This document shows, piece by piece, positions 7,693 to 15,758 of a stretch of 38,256 nt of DNA. The position numbers were made by a program, and so were the translations under genes. Below the pieces are notes generated by a model. The model was not told the DNA's origin and did no database searches. It was given only the letters and a program-made list of their open reading frames with translations. The DNA comes from Syntrophaceae bacterium UBA5744 (GTDB lineage: Bacteria > Desulfobacterota > Syntrophia > Syntrophales > UBA2192): the NCBI GenBank assembly GCA_002419215.1, contig DIFQ01000124.1:1-38256 (forward strand), written 5' to 3'. Numbering within the stretch: position 1 is the first letter of the stretch; each line of letters begins with the position of its first letter.

Positions 7693-9054
7693 TCAGGGAA
7701 GCGAGTTGAAGTCCTTCTCGGATTGCTTGAGTTTTCTCCAGAGCGTCGTGTAGCCGATCCCCAGTTTTTTCGCCACGAGCTTCTGGTTGTAGTTGTATTT
7801 CTGCATGGCCTTGAGGAGATGGCGGCGCTCCATTTCCTTCAGGGGGATGATCTCGTCGTCCTGGTGCTGCCCCGCCAGCTTGAGATAGTGCTCGCAGGCC
7901 AGGGGAAAATCCTCAGGCTGAAGCGTCTCGTGACCCGACAGCAGGGCGGCCCGCTCGAGGCTGTTTCGCAACTCCCGGACGTTGCCGGGCCAGGGATAGG
8001 CCATCAGCACAACCATGGCCTGCGAGGAGACGCCCCTGACTCCCGTTGTGAGCCGCTCATTGATTTCCTGCAGGAAGTAATCGACGAGGGGCAGGATATC
8101 CTCCTTGCGCTCCCGCAGCGGCGGGATGACGATGTCGATGACGCTCAACCGGTAGTACAGGTCCTCGCGGAAGGTCCCCTCGCCGATCATTTTCTTGAGG
8201 TCCCGGTTGGTGGCGGCGACGATGCGGACATCGACGGAGCGGGACGCCGTGTCCCCCACCCGCCGGATCTCCTTTTCCTGGATGACCCGCAGAAGCTTCG
8301 ACTGGAACTGCGGTGTGGTGTCGCCGATCTCGTCCATGAACAACGTCCCACCGTCGGCCGTCTCGATGAGCCCCTTGCGGGTCTGGGTCGCTCCCGTGAA
8401 GGCCCCCCGGACATACCCGAAGAGTTCGCTCTCGAGGATTTCGTTGGGGAGGGCGGCACAGTTGATGGCGACGAATTCCCTGCTGTGTCGGGAGGTGCTG
8501 CGGTTGTGGAGGATCCGGGCGATGAGTTCCTTCCCTGTCCCGCTTTCGCCGTGGATGAGAATGCCGCTGTCGACGTCGGAGACCCGAAGGGCCGTCTGGA
8601 GGACCTGCTCCATGCTGCGCGACACCCCCACCACCTCGTCGACGAGGTAGCAGTAGGGCTCGTTGACCCGTCGGAGGGATTTCAGATCGTGTTCGCGGCG
8701 GTGCAGGGCATCGCGGACGATTTCGAGGAATTTCCCGTTGTTCACGGGTTTCATGACGTAGTTTAGGGCGCCCATCTTGATCGTCTTGACGACGCAGTCG
8801 ATGGAGCCGAAGGCGGTGACGACGATCACGTCAAGGTTGGCGAAGTGCTCCCGGATCCAGTTCAGGAGCCCGACGCAGAGGCAGTCCGGGGCGCAAAGAT
8901 CGGTGATGACCAGATCCGGGGCTCTTTGCTCCATGTGTTGCATGGCCTCGATCTCGGTGGTCGCTTCATCAATCTCATGCCCCTCGTCCCGAAGGAGGGC
9001 GGCCAGCGCCGTTCGCGCCGGCTCGTCGCTGTCGACAACAAGGATTCGTTTCAA
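7693..9054 (-). CDS. NtrC-family sigma-54-dependent response regulator
   Basis: Transcriptional activator of 453 residues: receiver domain (1-120; phospho-acceptor D52, T80, K102), AAA+ sigma-54 interaction domain (about 140-375) with Walker A GESGTGKE (169-176), the sigma-54 contact loop GAFTGA (217-222) and Walker B GGTLFMDEIGD, then a Fis-type helix-turn-helix at the C-terminus (VAKKLGIGYTTLWRKLK). All residues for ATP-driven open-complex formation are present. The start appears to be TTG 9054, since no upstream ATG is in frame; a GGAGG lies 12 nt before it. The receiver is odd in having three cysteines (C54, C58, C60) directly after D52. No partner histidine kinase gene is adjacent. The likely target is the sigma-54 promoter of the nuo operon just downstream. 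Confidence 0.93.
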   Translation of the reverse strand: MKRILVVDSDEPARTALAALLRDEGHEIDEATTEIEAMQHMEQRAPDLVITDLCAPDCLCVGLLNWIREHFANLDVIVVTAFGSIDCVVKTIKMGALNYVMKPVNNGKFLEIVRDALHRREHDLKSLRRVNEPYCYLVDEVVGVSRSMEQVLQTALRVSDVDSGILIHGESGTGKELIARILHNRSTSRHSREFVAINCAALPNEILESELFGYVRGAFTGATQTRKGLIETADGGTLFMDEIGDTTPQFQSKLLRVIQEKEIRRVGDTASRSVDVRIVAATNRDLKKMIGEGTFREDLYYRLSVIDIVIPPLRERKEDILPLVDYFLQEINERLTTGVRGVSSQAMVVLMAYPWPGNVRELRNSLERAALLSGHETLQPEDFPLACEHYLKLAGQHQDDEIIPLKEMERRHLLKAMQKYNYNQKLVAKKLGIGYTTLWRKLKQSEKDFNSLP

Positions 9055-9388
9055 ACTGAAAGATCGCCTCCGGTCAACGTAGCAATTTCAATAGGATGTA
9101 TATCTTTATATCAAAGGTTCACCGGAATCAAGATGCCCCGTTAGGAACTGTCCCTCGATGAAGCCATTAACTCGAAACCCTTTTGAAGGATTGTACTATA
9201 TCAGATAACAGGATGTCCCGCCATGTGTCCAGGGAGACACAAGGGTTATCCAGCGGCATGACGGGACAGGAAAGAGGGAGATAGACAGAATCAGGGCTCA
9301 TTCTTACTGTTGGCAAGTTATCAATTTCTCTTTGATAACCTGCAGATAATCATTACTTTTTCGAAAAGACCATTATCAGGAACTTGTT
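9055..9388. other. 334-bp AT-rich intergenic region with repeated GATAA motifs and inverted repeats
   Basis: No credible gene here. It separates the end of the catabolic operon from the regulator gene, both on the minus strand. GATAAC/GATAAT or its complement occurs six times (near 9204, 9245, 9317, 9334, 9345 and 9372). Two of these copies form a perfect 8-bp inverted repeat (GTTATCAA/TTGATAAC, 9317-9339). A second inverted repeat, TGTCCCGCCATG with CATGACGGGACA (11 of 12 bases, 9214-9225 and 9257-9268), encloses a smaller hairpin (TGTGTC/GACACA, 9224-9241). It should hold the regulator promoter, but no clear -35/-10 pair is visible, and no T-run terminator is seen. Confidence 0.6.
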
Positions 9389-9607
9389 TTATTTTTCGTC
9401 CAGTATGCTCGCATTTTGAACAGCAAAGGGGTTTCTACGGGGGTCGTCAGCGCAAGCCAAACAGTAGTGAGCGGGAAAGACACAACCACATCCGGAACCG
9501 AACAGTTCGAACTGGGAACAGGTTTCGCAGATGGCCGCATGGCAACCCAGACACACGTTCACCGCCTGGCGAGTCCGGCACTTGTCGCAGGTATCTTTCT
9601 CTTCCAT
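9389..9607 (-). CDS. Cysteine-rich 72-residue putative zinc-binding protein
   Basis: Short protein with ten cysteines: C7, C10, C19, C22, C27, C30, C40, C42, C49, C52, plus H23 and H47. The CDKC...CLGC...CETC spacing resembles B-box or double zinc-ribbon folds. It is the last gene of the catabolic operon, 29 nt after an acyl-CoA dehydrogenase, with a GGGAGAG ribosome site before ATG 9607. I do not recognise a named family. It could bind zinc or an Fe-S cluster; a role as accessory or regulatory protein for the operon is only a guess from position. Confidence 0.75.
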   Translation of the reverse strand: MEEKDTCDKCRTRQAVNVCLGCHAAICETCSQFELFGSGCGCVFPAHYCLACADDPRRNPFAVQNASILDEK

Positions 9608-9636
9608 GGTTTTGCTCTCCCGCGGCTCGCCCCGGT

Positions 9637-10773
9637 TTACCGCAGCAGATTCCCCGAAATGACCATGCGCATGGCCTCTGAGGTCCCCTCGTAGATCTCC
9701 GTGATCTTGGCGTCCCTCATGAGCCTCTCCACCTTGGCACCCTTGCAATAGCCGTATCCACCCTGGATCTGCACCGCCTTCACCGTGTGCCTCATGGCCG
9801 CCTCGGAGGCGAAGAGCTTGGCCATCGAAGCCTCCTTGCCGAAAGGCTGCTTTTGGTCCCTGAGAAAAGCGGCATGGTACGTCAGCCACCGCGCCGCCGA
9901 GAGATCCGTCGTCATGTTGGAGATCATCCAGGCGATGGCCTGGTGCCTCGCAATGGGGGCCCCGAACTGGACCCTCTCCTTGGCATAGCGGATGCTCTCG
10001 TCCAGGGCGGCCTGCAGGATCCCGACAGACTGCGCGGCGATCCCGATGCGCCCCTGCTCGAAGATGGCCATGGACATCGGCAGGGCCTGCCCCGCCTGTC
10101 CGATCATATTTTCCCGCGGGACACGGCAGTCTTTGAGGACAACCTCGGAGGTCTGGGAGGACCGCACGCCCATCTTCTCGAAGTGCTTCCCGGGCCTGAT
10201 CCCGGGGTTGCCCCTCGGGATGATGAAGATGCTCATGCCTTTCCGGCCTGCCGCCCTGTCGGTCCAGCAGACGACGAAGTGAGTCTCCGCGACGGGGCCG
10301 TTGGTGATGAAGGTCTTGGTCCCGTTGAGGACGTAATCGTCCCCGTCGAGCATGGCCGTGGAGGTCACGGCCATCACGTCGGTGCCCGCCCCGGGCTCGG
10401 TCAGCGAGAATGCGGACATGTGCTTTCCCTCGGCCAGGGGGACCAAGTATTTCCGCTTCTGCTCCTCCGTGCCGTACAGCAGGACGAGGAGGGCGACGAT
10501 GACGTGCGAGGCCACCGTGAACCCGGTCGAAGAGCAGGAGCGGGAAAGCTCCTCGACCGCCAGGATGTGGGTCAGGTAGTCGGTCCCGGCCCCCCCGTAC
10601 TCGACGGGGATGGGCATCCCCATCCATCCGCCCTCGCCCAGCTTGCGGAAGAGCTCGGCGGGGAAACGGCTGTTCTCGTCGAGCTCCGCGGCGATGGGCT
10701 CCACATACTGGTCGGCGAACTCCCGCATGTTTTTCCGGATCAGTTGCTGCTCATCGGTCAATTGAAAATTCAC
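9637..10773 (-). CDS. Acyl-CoA dehydrogenase (short-chain type)
   Basis: FAD enzyme inserting a 2,3-double bond into an acyl-CoA, passing electrons to an electron-transfer flavoprotein (not encoded here). The 378 residues have the standard three-domain layout: N-terminal helices, the FAD-binding SAFSLTEPGAGTD and FITNGPVAE segments, and the C-terminal helical domain with QIQGGYGYCKG. The catalytic base is E362 in EIYEGTSE, the position used by butyryl-CoA and most short-chain enzymes. It has a GTG start with AGGAGGG just before it. It sits downstream of the isocitrate-lyase-family gene in the same operon. Substrate length or branching cannot be decided from sequence. Confidence 0.93.
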   Translation of the reverse strand: MNFQLTDEQQLIRKNMREFADQYVEPIAAELDENSRFPAELFRKLGEGGWMGMPIPVEYGGAGTDYLTHILAVEELSRSCSSTGFTVASHVIVALLVLLYGTEEQKRKYLVPLAEGKHMSAFSLTEPGAGTDVMAVTSTAMLDGDDYVLNGTKTFITNGPVAETHFVVCWTDRAAGRKGMSIFIIPRGNPGIRPGKHFEKMGVRSSQTSEVVLKDCRVPRENMIGQAGQALPMSMAIFEQGRIGIAAQSVGILQAALDESIRYAKERVQFGAPIARHQAIAWMISNMTTDLSAARWLTYHAAFLRDQKQPFGKEASMAKLFASEAAMRHTVKAVQIQGGYGYCKGAKVERLMRDAKITEIYEGTSEAMRMVISGNLLR

Positions 10774-10828
10774 AGGCCCTCCTGAAATGAATGCCCGCGT
10801 TCCCGGTCGATCGGGATGCTTTTTCGAC

Positions 10829-11704
10829 TCACTCCATGCAGTCCTTCGTCAGGACCTGTTCCCGGGCCTTGACCTCTTCCAGCCCGAGCAGGTTCTCGTA
10901 GTCGTGAAGCTTCATCATGTCGTCCAGGAACGCCGCGGTCGTCCCCGTCTTCTTCAACTCCGTCATGAGCTTCATCGTGGTCTTCGCATAGAGGAACGTG
11001 GAAGACAGCGGGAAGATGACGAGGCGGTACCCGATCGCCTCCAGGTCCTTCACATTCATGAAGGGCACCTTGCTGTGCTCCAGCATGTCATACATGAGGG
11101 GCGCCTTGATGTTCTTGACAACCTCCTTCAGCTCATCGACGGATTCGAGCATCTCGATGTATACCAGGTCGGCGCCGGCCGCCTCGGCCGCCTTGCCCCG
11201 CCGGATGGCCTCATCCAGCCCGAAGACAGGCCGGGAGTCGGTCCGAGCTATGATCAGGAAGTTCTTGTCCTTTCTCGCCCCAAGAGCGGCCTTGATCTTC
11301 GACATATGCTCCTCGAGGGATACGAGCTTCAGGCCGGCCATTGCCCCGCATTTCTTAGGGGTGATCTGGTCTTCGATATGGATCCCCGACACTCCCGCCG
11401 CCTCATATTCCTCTACGGTCCGTATCACATTGTTCACGTTCCCATAGCCCGTGTCGGAGTCACAGATAAGGGGAAGGCGGACGGCCGAAACGATGTTCCG
11501 CGCCCGATTCACCATCTCCGTCATGGTCACAAGCCCGATATCCGGCTTCCCAATCAGGCTGGAAGACACTCCGTTTCCCGTCATGTAAACGACGTCGAAT
11601 CCGGCGGCCTCGATGATCTTCGCCCCGAGCGCATCGTGGCAGCCCGGAGCTACAACGATTCGTTTGCTTCGAATCAGACTGGCCAGTTTTTTTCTTCTTT
11701 CCAT
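10829..11704 (-). CDS. Isocitrate lyase/PEP mutase superfamily protein
   Basis: TIM-barrel enzyme of 291 residues from the family that includes 2-methylisocitrate lyase, dimethylmalate lyase, oxaloacetate hydrolase and PEP mutase, all acting on alpha-hydroxy or alpha-keto acids with Mg2+. Metal site residues D82 and D84 (CDSDTGYGN) and E111 (HIEDQ) are present. The active-site loop reads KKCGAMAG: the lyase cysteine C119 is kept, which argues against PEP mutase and for a C-C lyase, but the following His of the isocitrate lyase signature KKCGH is Ala. No methylcitrate synthase or dehydratase is nearby, so a plain methylcitrate-cycle role is not supported. Probably cleaves a substituted malate-type intermediate made by this operon. 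Confidence 0.85.
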   Translation of the reverse strand: MERRKKLASLIRSKRIVVAPGCHDALGAKIIEAAGFDVVYMTGNGVSSSLIGKPDIGLVTMTEMVNRARNIVSAVRLPLICDSDTGYGNVNNVIRTVEEYEAAGVSGIHIEDQITPKKCGAMAGLKLVSLEEHMSKIKAALGARKDKNFLIIARTDSRPVFGLDEAIRRGKAAEAAGADLVYIEMLESVDELKEVVKNIKAPLMYDMLEHSKVPFMNVKDLEAIGYRLVIFPLSSTFLYAKTTMKLMTELKKTGTTAAFLDDMMKLHDYENLLGLEEVKAREQVLTKDCME

Positions 11705-11774
11705 AGGTCTGCTGCCCCTTTCTTCGTTAAACCTGCTTCTCGTTCAACGATTCACCGCCATGGGTGTCCGATGA

Positions 11775-12941
11775 CTACCATGGGAATTCCCACGGCAGGT
11801 CGCCCGAAAGGAGGGCACGGGCCGTCACGAGTCTCTGAATGGAGGGCGTCCCCTCTTCGAGTACATTCAGTCTAGCGTCTCTGAGCAGCCTTTCGATGGG
11901 CCAGCTTTGCAGATAGGATCTGCCCCCCAGGACCTGCATCGCCTTGTCGGTGACCCGGCAGACGGTCTCGAGACCGTGTGTCTTGCACATCGAGGCCTCC
12001 AGCGCGCAGGGTTTCCCCTCGTCGATCTTACGGGCGACATCCTCGAGCATCAGCCGCAGACCGTAGATGTCCGTGGCCATGTCGGCCAGGAGCATCCGGA
12101 CGGATTCCCGCTGTGCGATCGGCTTCCCGAAGGTGACGCGTTTCTTCGCGTACTCGATCGACTCCATCAGCGCCCGCTCCGCCGTCCCCATCGAACTGGC
12201 CGCCACGAACACCCTGCTGGCCTCCAGCTCTCCGAGGAAGATCTCCAGGCCCTGCCCCTCTCTGCCCAGGATGTTCTGGACGGGGACCGAACAGTCCTTG
12301 AACGTCAGAATGCCGTGGCCCAACCCCTTGCATCCCAAGAGGTGCGGCATCGGCTCGATGGTGAAGCCCGGTGCTCCGTTTTCCACCAAGAGCGCGCTCA
12401 TTCCCTTCCCGCCAAGCTCTCTGGGCCCCGTGTAACACGCGATCATGAAGAGATCCGTGAAGTCGGCGTTGGTGATGAGGTGCTTTTCGCCGTTCAGCAC
12501 GAACCGATCCCCCTGCTTCACAGCGGTCGTTTTGATGTCGAGCCCGGTTCCCGCGTTGGCCTCGGTCAGCCCGAAGGCAAGCGACGACTCCCCGGTGGCA
12601 AACTTCGGCAGGTGTGCCTTCTTCTGTTCTTCGCGCCCGAAGAGCATGACGGCCCGGGCCGTCGTGAGGTGCACATGGATGAGTGCCCGGATGGCCCCGC
12701 TTACCTTGGACATTTCGGCCAGCAATGGAAGGTACTGAACGGTTGTGAGGCCAAGTCCACCATACTCCTCGGGGATGATGAGCCGAAAGAGGCCCATCTC
12801 CCGGAACCGCGGGAAGAGAACTGTTCGCGGGATATGGTCCTTTTCTTCCATCTCGGGGACCAGCGGCTCAACCTCTTTCCAGAGGAAGTCGGTGATCCGC
12901 TGTTTGAACTCCAGGTACTCTTCCTGCGTCGTGAAACCCAT
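11775..12941 (-). CDS. Acyl-CoA dehydrogenase, second copy
   Basis: 388-residue FAD-dependent acyl-CoA dehydrogenase. The FAD/substrate segment is AFGLTEANAGTGLD and the C-terminal domain carries KAMQVLGGRSYLQ; the catalytic base is E363 in VLEEGTPS. It is clearly divergent from the other dehydrogenase of this operon (9637-10773), so the two probably act at different steps. ATG 12941 is chosen over an upstream in-frame start because AAGGAG lies 7 nt before it and the homologous region starts there. It is 40 nt downstream of the CoA-transferase-fold beta subunit. The C-terminal PWEFPW tail is unusual. Confidence 0.92.
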   Translation of the reverse strand: MGFTTQEEYLEFKQRITDFLWKEVEPLVPEMEEKDHIPRTVLFPRFREMGLFRLIIPEEYGGLGLTTVQYLPLLAEMSKVSGAIRALIHVHLTTARAVMLFGREEQKKAHLPKFATGESSLAFGLTEANAGTGLDIKTTAVKQGDRFVLNGEKHLITNADFTDLFMIACYTGPRELGGKGMSALLVENGAPGFTIEPMPHLLGCKGLGHGILTFKDCSVPVQNILGREGQGLEIFLGELEASRVFVAASSMGTAERALMESIEYAKKRVTFGKPIAQRESVRMLLADMATDIYGLRLMLEDVARKIDEGKPCALEASMCKTHGLETVCRVTDKAMQVLGGRSYLQSWPIERLLRDARLNVLEEGTPSIQRLVTARALLSGDLPWEFPW

Positions 12942-12981
12942 GTCGCGTTCTCCTTTCTTGAACGGTTGATTACGATTGCGC

Positions 12982-13914
12982 TTACGAGAGAAGACTCTTC
13001 GCGGACAGGAGCCACCGGGCCCGGTCTTCCGCATGGCGTGATGGATGTGCTTTCCGGCGCGCATTCCGCTCCTTTTCGATAATGTCCCGGATCAGGCGGT
13101 TGCGCTTCTGCCCCGAAAGGCTCTCCAGCATGCGGATCCCGTAGGGATCAATGGTTTCGTTCAGCAAATCGATTTCCTGTTTCGTGGGCGGGACTGTCTC
13201 TTCAATTCGTCCCGGGATGATCAACTCGAATCCGGTATTGCTCTTGACGTCATCGAGCGTAACACCCGGATGAAGCGACACCAGTCTCATCCTCCGCGTT
13301 TCTTCGTCAAAATCCATAACACCGAGATTCGAAAAAGCTTTTAGCGGTCCCTTGCCCAGCAGGCCTAGCGCCTGTCTCTGCTGGTCATCCTGGCCTTCCA
13401 TAAAGCCAAGACCGCTCCGGAAGTCCAGCTTTTCGACGAATACCTGCCGGTTATGGTCGGGAATGTAAAAGTAAATGCGATCCCAGATGGAGGTCGCATC
13501 GCAAATGCCGCCACAGCCGGGAAGCCGCACCTTCGGCTTCGCATAATCTCCGATAACGATATTGTTCGTATTGCCGTACATGTCAATCTGGGCCGGCCGA
13601 AAGGCCTCCACATCGATGCACCCGAAGGGCACCAGATCGCTCACGACGCCCGTGAAGGTCCAGTGACGAAGGCATTGATCGATTACGTTTTCTTCGTAAT
13701 ACAGGAGAGAAAGTGGAAAGACATCGATGGAGAGAAGGTTCCCCACCGTGTAGGAGATGACCGAATTCGGGGCGTGGGTCAGCTTTGCCAGCATGTACGC
13801 AGCTCCGACGAGAGGGGTCGAGATCCCCTGACCCATCAGCTCGCCGTCCTTGATCTCACGGGAGATGCAGATGCACATCATGTCGATCCCGGAATATTGC
13901 ACCGTGCTTGTCAT
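12982..13914 (-). CDS. CoA-transferase-fold subunit B lacking the catalytic Glu (IpdB-like)
   Basis: 310 residues of the glutaconate CoA-transferase beta-subunit fold. Shared family blocks are GQGISTPLVGAAYMLAKLTHAPN, here broken as GQG (28-30) and KLTHAP (44-49), then DMYGNTNNIVIGDY, KPKVRLPGCGG and LHPGVTLDDVKSNTGFE. In the functional-looking paralogue at 19273-20106 the segment after HAP reads CSEQG with E57; here the aligned segment is SYTVG with T56, so the acyl-enzyme glutamate of class I CoA-transferases is absent. The same loss is known in IpdB of the actinobacterial IpdAB steroid-ring hydrolase. A 50-residue basic tail follows the conserved domain. It is 18 nt after subunit A. A C-C hydrolase role is therefore more likely than CoA transfer, by inference. 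Confidence 0.85.
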   Translation of the reverse strand: MTSTVQYSGIDMMCICISREIKDGELMGQGISTPLVGAAYMLAKLTHAPNSVISYTVGNLLSIDVFPLSLLYYEENVIDQCLRHWTFTGVVSDLVPFGCIDVEAFRPAQIDMYGNTNNIVIGDYAKPKVRLPGCGGICDATSIWDRIYFYIPDHNRQVFVEKLDFRSGLGFMEGQDDQQRQALGLLGKGPLKAFSNLGVMDFDEETRRMRLVSLHPGVTLDDVKSNTGFELIIPGRIEETVPPTKQEIDLLNETIDPYGIRMLESLSGQKRNRLIRDIIEKERNARRKAHPSRHAEDRARWLLSAKSLLS

Positions 13915-13932
13915 TCGTGACCTCCAACCTGT

Positions 13933-14802
13933 TTACAAAAGGATGCGCTCGAGTGCTGCAGTTCCGCCGATCTGTTTCACGTAGGCTTTCTCATCGGCGC
14001 ATTGAAAAACGTGACGATCCAGGTAGCGACGAAATTCGTCGCTGCTCTTGCCCGCATCCAGGTAATCGAAGAGGTGCCACAGGTCAAACGTGTAGTAGGG
14101 GTAGGCCGATGTCGGATGGGCCCCCAAGGGGGCTTCCACCACCGCGTCCACCTCGAAATTGCAGACATGGACCGGCCGAGGGCTCTGCTTCAGTTCACCC
14201 ATGGAGACAATTCGTTCCGCCGTGAGGATCACCCGATCCGAGACCATCGCAAGCTCCCTGTCCGCGCAGATATTTCCTTCGAAGCAGGCATTCCCGAAGG
14301 GGTCAGCTTCCGTGACATGGATGACGGCCACATTCGGCTTGATCGCCGGAAGGGCAACAACCCGTTGCGAGGTCAGGGGGCACGTTGAAATCCGGATATC
14401 GCTTCGGACCTTGAGCATGTCCGTTTCCAGGAGCTGTTTCACGAGCACAGAGGGCGCTCGCTGAAGGGCGGCTTTGAGACCCACCCCGATGGTCAGTTCC
14501 GACTCCTCGATGAGACGCACGGCTCCACTCTCGACCCAACGGCGGTGGTTCGGCGCAAGTCCCAGATACTCCATCCCCACATAGCAGCTCCTGACCGCGG
14601 CGACCGCTCCGCTGCCGATCAGCATGTCCACATCAACACTGCCGGCAAAAGACAAAGCGGTCAGGTTTTTGACTCCCTTGCGGATCAGCTCACGGATGAA
14701 GGCCATCGGCTTTCTGTAGAGCGTGTATCCGCCTATGGCCAACATGTCGCCGTCGTTGACCAGACCAACGGCTTCCTCCATCTTCATGGTCTTTCCCGCC
14801 AT
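13933..14802 (-). CDS. CoA-transferase-fold subunit A (IpdA-like)
   Basis: 289-residue alpha subunit paired with the Glu-less beta subunit immediately downstream. Family features: N-terminal VNDGDMLAIGGY, an RKPMAFIRELIR segment which, from memory, is shared with IpdA, the HVTEADPFGNACFEG block and VVEAPLGAHPTSAYPYY near the C-terminus. E102 lies in the IEESELTIG segment where, to my recollection, IpdA carries its essential acidic residue, while the operon's other alpha subunit has no acid there (EDYANFHVG). ATG 14802 has GAGAAGGAA upstream. The reciprocal pattern of acids between the two pairs suggests this one is a hydrolase on a cyclic or 1,3-diketo acyl-CoA. Confidence 0.85.
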   Translation of the reverse strand: MAGKTMKMEEAVGLVNDGDMLAIGGYTLYRKPMAFIRELIRKGVKNLTALSFAGSVDVDMLIGSGAVAAVRSCYVGMEYLGLAPNHRRWVESGAVRLIEESELTIGVGLKAALQRAPSVLVKQLLETDMLKVRSDIRISTCPLTSQRVVALPAIKPNVAVIHVTEADPFGNACFEGNICADRELAMVSDRVILTAERIVSMGELKQSPRPVHVCNFEVDAVVEAPLGAHPTSAYPYYTFDLWHLFDYLDAGKSSDEFRRYLDRHVFQCADEKAYVKQIGGTAALERILL

Positions 14803-14887
14803 TTCCTTCTCCTCACCGCTTGAAGTGGTATCCGGTCTGCTTAATCATGCCCATCATGACGACGGCTGTCGATCCTCCAAGGCACGG

Positions 14888-15676
14888 TTATCTCCCGCGA
14901 AATTGAGGCCGCCTCTTTTCCAGAAAAGCCGTCGTTCCCTCTCTCGCATCCTCGGTTGAAAGCGCTGCGCCGAAACTGGCTGCTTCGTGGGAAAGGGCCC
15001 GATCGATATCCATTTCTATTCCTTCGTGAATGACCTGCTTCAGGATCCCCAGGACGACGGGACTGAGATGCAGCAGCTTTTTGACGTATTCATCCACCAC
15101 ACGGTTAAGGATTTCCTCGGGCACGACGCGATTAATCAGCCCGAGCCGATAGGCCTCCTGGGCATCGATCTGCTCTCCCAGCATGTTGAGTTCCATGGAC
15201 ATGGTTTTTCCGACCAGGCGGGTCATGCGCTGGGTACCGCCGCCGCCGGGGATTACGCCAAGTTTGATTTCCGGCTGACCGAACTTGGATTTATCCGAGG
15301 CGATCCTGAAATCGCACGCCATGGCAATTTCGGCTCCGCCACCCAGGCAGAATCCGTTGATCTTCGCGATGATCGGTTTACGGATCTTTTCCATCTGACG
15401 GGTATAGTTATGGACATTCAGGGAGTAATGGATGGCCTCCACCGCACTCAGATCCTTGACTTCGGTCAGGTCCGCGCCGGCACAGAAGGCTCTCTCGCCT
15501 GTTCCGGTCAGGATGATGACCTGTACCTGGTCGTCTTGTTCGGCCTCTTTAAAGGCGTTGCTCATCTCGGCGAGCAGAGCCATGCTCAGTGCATTCAACG
15601 CCTTTGGGCGGTTGAAGGCAATGGTCGCCACCTTGCCCTCCCTGGTATAGATGATATTCTTATAGTCATGTGCCAT
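14888..15676 (-). CDS. Enoyl-CoA hydratase (crotonase)
   Basis: 262-residue crotonase that hydrates 2-enoyl-CoA to 3-hydroxyacyl-CoA. The oxyanion-hole segments are CAGADL (65-70) and FCLGGGAEIAMA; both catalytic glutamates of true hydratases are present, E116 (GGGAEIA) and E136 (FGQPEIKLGVIPG). ATG 15676 is preferred over a longer reading because the homologous domain (YKNIIYTREGKVATIAFNRP) starts just after it and an AGAGGA lies upstream. It sits between an SDR gene and the CoA-transferase-fold pair. Sequence quality is that of an ordinary short-chain hydratase; some relatives cleave rings, which cannot be excluded. Confidence 0.94.
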   Translation of the reverse strand: MAHDYKNIIYTREGKVATIAFNRPKALNALSMALLAEMSNAFKEAEQDDQVQVIILTGTGERAFCAGADLTEVKDLSAVEAIHYSLNVHNYTRQMEKIRKPIIAKINGFCLGGGAEIAMACDFRIASDKSKFGQPEIKLGVIPGGGGTQRMTRLVGKTMSMELNMLGEQIDAQEAYRLGLINRVVPEEILNRVVDEYVKKLLHLSPVVLGILKQVIHEGIEMDIDRALSHEAASFGAALSTEDAREGTTAFLEKRRPQFRGR

Positions 15677-15758
15677 GTCTGGAATCCTCTTGTTCTCCGG
15701 AGGGGTCCCTTGCTTGTGCGATTTCGTTAGACCGCGGTTGTGCCGTGCAGACCTTTTT

